From positions 1 through 28,859 of IMG/VR virus record IMGVR_UViG_3300027977_000153: a stretch of DNA of 28,859 bases; one strand, 5' to 3'. The position numbers were made by a program, and so were the translations under genes. The notes under the pieces are model-generated. The model saw only the letters and a list, made by a program, of their open reading frames with translations. It made no database searches and was not told the DNA's origin. The first letter of the stretch is position 1. Each line of letters opens with the position of its first letter. Shown in pieces: positions 25,238 to 28,859 of this stretch. This DNA comes from a virus.

Positions 25238-25263
25238 CAGGATAAAATTACAAGGACCATATT

Positions 25264-27153
25264 ATGGCGGAACCCACACTTGCAGAATTAACAGAAGAAG
25301 TAAAAGACCTAAAAGCGGCCCTTAAAGACACTACAAAAACCACACTTGGGTTTGGATCAGCTGCTAAACAATCTGGTAATCAACTTGAGCAAGGACTCAA
25401 AGGATTTACCACTGGCCTAGCCAATGGGGCCCAAGGTGCTAGTGCATTTAATGGTGCAATTAATGCAGGCTCCACAGCCATGACCACCATGTTATCTACC
25501 CTGGGTCCACTGGGCACAGCATTTAGTAAAATCACTGAATTTGCTACTGCATACGTTGTTAGAGCCAATGTGCAAGGAGATGCATTATTTAAAAGTTTTC
25601 AAGATCTCAGTCGAGTAGGTGGTGCCAGTGCCGAAGGCATGACCGGCATATTTAATAACATGCAGAAGCTTGGCATGACAATGAATCAATTGCCTGAGTT
25701 TGGAGCAATGATTGCTCAAAATAGTGAAGCATTGGCTAAGTTAAGTGGCACAGTTAGCCAAGGTGCTAAACAATTCTCAGATGTAGCTGCTGGAATACAA
25801 CAGTCTGGGTTGCAGTCTGAATTTCAACGCATGGGGTTGACTACTAAAAATATTAACGAAGGCACAGTAAGTTATCTCAGAATACAGGCAATGAATGCTG
25901 CTAATTCTACTAAAAGTACACAAGAACTTAGTGCTGGAGCTGCTGAGTATATTGCGCAGCAAGATAGACTTAGTAAGCTCACAGGCAAATCAGCAGATGT
26001 ACTAGCCAAAGAGCAAGAAGCTCGTATGGCTGATCAGAGATTTCGAGCATTAACAAGAGAACAAGATCAACAACAAGCCGAACTTAGAGCCATTGGAACT
26101 GAAGAAAGTATAGCACAAGCTAATGCAATTAAGGCGCAACAGAATGAAAATGCAGCTATATTAGATAGTCTTGAGGGAGGCATGAAAAAAGGTGCACAGG
26201 ATTTACTAAGTGGATTTGTGAATACACCTGAAGCACAACAAATGATGATTGCTATGCCACAGATGGCTCAGACAATAATGAGTGGGAATTTCAAAGCGTC
26301 CGAGACATTACAAAAAGGTGCAGATGATATTGGAAAAACACTTAATCAACAAACTGGATTAGCTAAAGCTGGTGGATTTGACAAAGTTCTTGGTAAATTT
26401 TCAGAATATGCAGACTTTGAAGCAAAACAACTGGCTTTGAGAAAAACTGGTGTTGACGCTGCTAGTACAGAACAAACCAAATTAAAAGAAGGTGTTGATA
26501 AAGATATCAATAATCAAGTGGCCATGCGTCAGGCACAAACAGCAACTACCCTGGCCATGGACCAGCTTGTGCAAAAAGGTGTAGGACCTGTGACTGCAGG
26601 AATGATGGAGTTGGCTGTTGGTATTGAAAAAGTAATCACAGGAATTCCTGGCTTAGATAAAAAAACATCAGTCAGCAACCCTGGGGAAGGAAGAGGAAAA
26701 AATGCACCTGCCACAGCCGGTTACGGAACCAATACTAAACCAGAAGATTTTGTAAATTTTGTTAACGAAACTGCTGCCAAAGGATTCGGAGCCATCAAAG
26801 GCGCTGCAAAACCCAGAGAAGTAACTACTAGAACGCAAGCTAATCAAGTGTTATCTGGTAATTCTGCAAGACTTGCTGATACTACTCGTACACCAGTTGG
26901 TGATACCAGTGGTGTACGAGCCAATAACATATTACAACAAGCCGACCGAGCAGCCGGCTCAAATTCCAATCCTGGATCAACCACTGGTACAGGCACTGGA
27001 TCTACTTCTGCAGCAAATCCAGATTTGAGTCGTGACATGATGTCGATGGTTGCCAATATCGGAATGCAAACATCCAGTACACAAGAACTGGTAGAGCTCA
27101 TGCGTACCAGCATTGGAATACAAGCTAAGATACTGCAACAGTCTAGAAATTAA
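25264..27153 (+). CDS. Probable tail tape-measure protein
   Basis: Protein of 629 aa, almost entirely helical, rich in Ala, Gln, Lys, Thr and Met. The N-terminal half has the small-residue hydrophobic runs usual in tape-measure proteins (GLKGFTTGLANGAQGASAF, then LSTLGPLGTAFSKITEFATA). The centre (residues about 220-310) is polar coiled-coil-like sequence with many Gln and Arg. The C-terminal third is Gly/Ser/Thr/Asn-rich and flexible (GSNSNPGSTTGTGTGSTS) before a final helix. T4 gp29 is 590 aa. At the usual 0.15 nm per residue this protein would set a tail of about 94 nm. It sits beside gp26 and the portal gene. An internal helical virion protein is the alternative. AAGGA lies 7 nt before the ATG. 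Confidence 0.5.
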   Translation: MAEPTLAELTEEVKDLKAALKDTTKTTLGFGSAAKQSGNQLEQGLKGFTTGLANGAQGASAFNGAINAGSTAMTTMLSTLGPLGTAFSKITEFATAYVVRANVQGDALFKSFQDLSRVGGASAEGMTGIFNNMQKLGMTMNQLPEFGAMIAQNSEALAKLSGTVSQGAKQFSDVAAGIQQSGLQSEFQRMGLTTKNINEGTVSYLRIQAMNAANSTKSTQELSAGAAEYIAQQDRLSKLTGKSADVLAKEQEARMADQRFRALTREQDQQQAELRAIGTEESIAQANAIKAQQNENAAILDSLEGGMKKGAQDLLSGFVNTPEAQQMMIAMPQMAQTIMSGNFKASETLQKGADDIGKTLNQQTGLAKAGGFDKVLGKFSEYADFEAKQLALRKTGVDAASTEQTKLKEGVDKDINNQVAMRQAQTATTLAMDQLVQKGVGPVTAGMMELAVGIEKVITGIPGLDKKTSVSNPGEGRGKNAPATAGYGTNTKPEDFVNFVNETAAKGFGAIKGAAKPREVTTRTQANQVLSGNSARLADTTRTPVGDTSGVRANNILQQADRAAGSNSNPGSTTGTGTGSTSAANPDLSRDMMSMVANIGMQTSSTQELVELMRTSIGIQAKILQQSRN

Positions 27154-27154
27154 C

Positions 27155-27162
27155 AATAAATA
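27155..27162 (+). promoter_or_regulatory. Candidate late promoter (AATAAATA) at gp20
   Basis: AATAAATA lies in the 16-bp gap before gp20. With the last A at -6, +1 is about 27168, only two bases before the ATG, so the message would be essentially leaderless. No Shine-Dalgarno sequence is present. Alternatively it is chance in an A-rich gap. Confidence 0.4.
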
Positions 27163-27169
27163 ACTCACT

Positions 27170-28859
27170 ATGGCAGAACCAAACAAAGGCACCGGGTGGA
27201 AAAAATATTTCAAAGTCGCAGATTTATCTGGACAGATGAGCCCAATTGCGGGCGGCAGAGATCAAGGATTACCCGGATATCCTAAAAATGACGGACGTCG
27301 TGGCAATCAAGCAGATACTGATTTTAGTTTTAGAAACTATGCTAGTCGATTACCAGAAGTTTATTCAGGACATCCTAACCGTATTGAACGTTACAATCAA
27401 TATGAAAACATGGACGCTGATTCAGAAGTCAATGCATGTTTAGACATTATTTCAGAATTCTCTACTCAGCTGAACGAGCAAAACGACACGCCTTTTGATA
27501 TAACATACAATGAAGATCCTACAGATCATGAAATTGAAATCATCCGCAAACAGATGCAGCAATGGGTCAAGCTAAACAAGCTGGATCAACGCATATTCAA
27601 GCTGTTCCGCAACACAATCAAATACGGTGATCAAGTGTTTGTTCGTGACCCAGAAACATTTGAAATGTACTGGGTGGACATGAGCAAAGTGGTGCGTGTG
27701 ATTGTGAATGAAAACGAAGGCAAGCGCCCAGAACAATATATCATCCGTGATATTAACCCTAACTTTCAGAACTTGACTGTGGCAGCTAAAACCACAACTG
27801 ACTTCATGGTCAATCCAAGTTCAGGTGGCGCCGGAGGCATTGGCGGCAGTATGCAAGGTGGCGGTTACACTGCTCCTAGCTCGGCCATGAGCGGCACCAG
27901 CAGATTTAATCGTGCTGTGAATGAAACTTGTATTGATGCTAAACATGTGGTCCATCTGAGCCTGAACGAAGGCCTAGATACATTCTGGCCATTTGGCAAA
28001 AGTATTTTAGAAAATATTTTCAAAGTATTCAAACAAAAAGAACTGCTAGAAGACGCCATGTTGATCTATCGTGTGCAACGTGCGCCTGAGCGTCGTGTGT
28101 TCAAGATTGACGTAGGTAACATGCCTAGCCACATGGCCATGGCGTTTGTAGAACGTGTAAAGAATGAAATGCATCAACGTCGTATTCCCACATATGGCGG
28201 TGGTGGCCAAAATATCATGGACAGCAGCTATAATCCACTTAGTATCAACGAAGATTTCTTCTTTCCAGTGGGTGTAGATGGTCGTGGTAGCTCAGTAGAT
28301 GTCTTACCTGGTGGACAAAATCTTGGTGAAATTGACGATTTAAAGTATTTTAACAACAAAATGGCCCGTGGTCTACGTGTACCTTCAAGCTATTTGCCCA
28401 CAGCACCAGACGATTCCGATCGTGCCATGCAAGATGGTAAAGTGGGCACAGCACTTATTCAAGAGTATAGATTCAATCAATATTGCGAACGACTGCAAGC
28501 ATTGATCATGCAAAAGCTAGACGATGAATTCAAAATGTTTTTGCGTTGGAGAGGATTTAATATTGATGCTGGACTGTTTCAGATCAAGTTTAATCCACCT
28601 CAAAACTTTGCAAGTTATCGTCAAGCTGAACTAGATACTTCACGTATCACAGCATTTACTAGCTTAGAAGCATTGCCTTACATGAGCAAGAGATTCTTGT
28701 TAGAGCGTTTCTTAGGATTATCAGAAGACGAGATCCAGCAAAATTCCAAACTCTGGAAAGAAGAACGTTCAAAGCCTGAACTAGAAACGTCACAAGGTCA
28801 AGATCTACGCTCAGTGGGTATTACTCCTGCTGGTTTAGAAAGCGATGTATCAATGGGTC
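27170..28859 (+). CDS. gp20: Portal vertex protein gp20 (C-terminus cut by window edge)
   Basis: The frame is open from the ATG at 27170 to the right edge, 563 codons, nearly the full family length (T4 gp20 is 524 aa). Characteristic segments are RLPEVYSGHPNRIERYNQYE, DADSEVNACLDIISEF, FKLFRNTIKYGDQVFVRD, AKHVVHLSLNEGLDTFWPFG, YRVQRAPERRVFKIDVGNMP, QRRIPTYGGGGQNIMDSSYN, VDVLPGGQNLGEIDDLKYF, MARGLRVPSSYLPTAPDDS and EYRFNQYCERLQALIM. A Gly/Ser-rich insert near residues 220-245 (SSGGAGGIGGSMQGGGY) is common in aquatic members. Twelve copies form the DNA gate of the capsid and dock the neck and terminase. The start has no Shine-Dalgarno sequence and lies 16 bp after the preceding stop. Confidence 0.93.
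   Translation, partial: MAEPNKGTGWKKYFKVADLSGQMSPIAGGRDQGLPGYPKNDGRRGNQADTDFSFRNYASRLPEVYSGHPNRIERYNQYENMDADSEVNACLDIISEFSTQLNEQNDTPFDITYNEDPTDHEIEIIRKQMQQWVKLNKLDQRIFKLFRNTIKYGDQVFVRDPETFEMYWVDMSKVVRVIVNENEGKRPEQYIIRDINPNFQNLTVAAKTTTDFMVNPSSGGAGGIGGSMQGGGYTAPSSAMSGTSRFNRAVNETCIDAKHVVHLSLNEGLDTFWPFGKSILENIFKVFKQKELLEDAMLIYRVQRAPERRVFKIDVGNMPSHMAMAFVERVKNEMHQRRIPTYGGGGQNIMDSSYNPLSINEDFFFPVGVDGRGSSVDVLPGGQNLGEIDDLKYFNNKMARGLRVPSSYLPTAPDDSDRAMQDGKVGTALIQEYRFNQYCERLQALIMQKLDDEFKMFLRWRGFNIDAGLFQIKFNPPQNFASYRQAELDTSRITAFTSLEALPYMSKRFLLERFLGLSEDEIQQNSKLWKEERSKPELETSQGQDLRSVGITPAGLESDVSMG

Overview
The window is part of the genome of a T4-like contractile-tailed phage (myovirus), of the kind abundant in aquatic bacteria such as cyanophages and pelagiphages. 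Signature T4-type proteins are recognisable: baseplate proteins gp6, gp25, gp5, gp53 and gp26, late sigma factor gp55, recombination nuclease subunits gp47 and gp46, and portal gp20. No tRNA, CRISPR array, insertion sequence, photosystem gene or bacterial chromosomal gene was seen. The host cannot be named from this window.

Layout. (1) Positions 15446 down to 1, minus strand: an almost gapless late operon for the tail baseplate. In transcription order it encodes a gp48/gp54-like tube-end protein with an 87-bp tandem repeat, a gp53-like wedge protein, two large hub-like proteins that look like halves of one polypeptide, the gp5-like spike without a lysozyme domain, a Gly/Leu-repeat protein, gp25, an unusually long gp6, and a giant virion protein cut by the left edge. 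(2) 15447-15556: divergent promoter region with a consensus host sigma70 promoter and late-promoter motifs facing both ways. (3) 15557-23742, plus strand: gp55, GIY-YIG endonuclease, gp47, HNH endonuclease, gp46, then a short-chain dehydrogenase-like protein, a radical SAM protein, a second GIY-YIG protein and a sulfotransferase-like protein, mostly overlapping or abutting. (4) 23743-24147: a convergent non-coding region that folds into a closed multi-hairpin domain and then a minus-strand terminator. (5) 24148-25199, minus strand: gp26 followed by an overlapping -1-frame ORF reached through a TTTTTTC slippery site. (6) 25200-28859, plus strand: a tape-measure-like protein and the portal gp20, cut by the right edge.

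How it works together. The phage encodes its own late sigma factor (gp55). The motif NNTAAATA, matching the 3' part of the T4 late promoter TATAAATA, lies just upstream of eight genes or operons, and in most of these cases the predicted transcript starts immediately before the Shine-Dalgarno sequence. gp55 itself has a strong host-type promoter, which fits early expression followed by a late switch. gp46/gp47 supply recombination and host-DNA processing. The two free-standing endonuclease genes flank gp47 and look like homing elements.

The most notable signals are four. A hairpin buries the ribosome-binding site of the first GIY-YIG gene and carries a late promoter in its loop, the logic known from T4 I-TevI. 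A probable programmed -1 frameshift joins gp26 to the next ORF. A structured RNA of about 318 nt, of no family I recognise, lies at 23753-24070. An SDR / radical SAM / sulfotransferase-like cassette of unknown purpose is attached to gp46.
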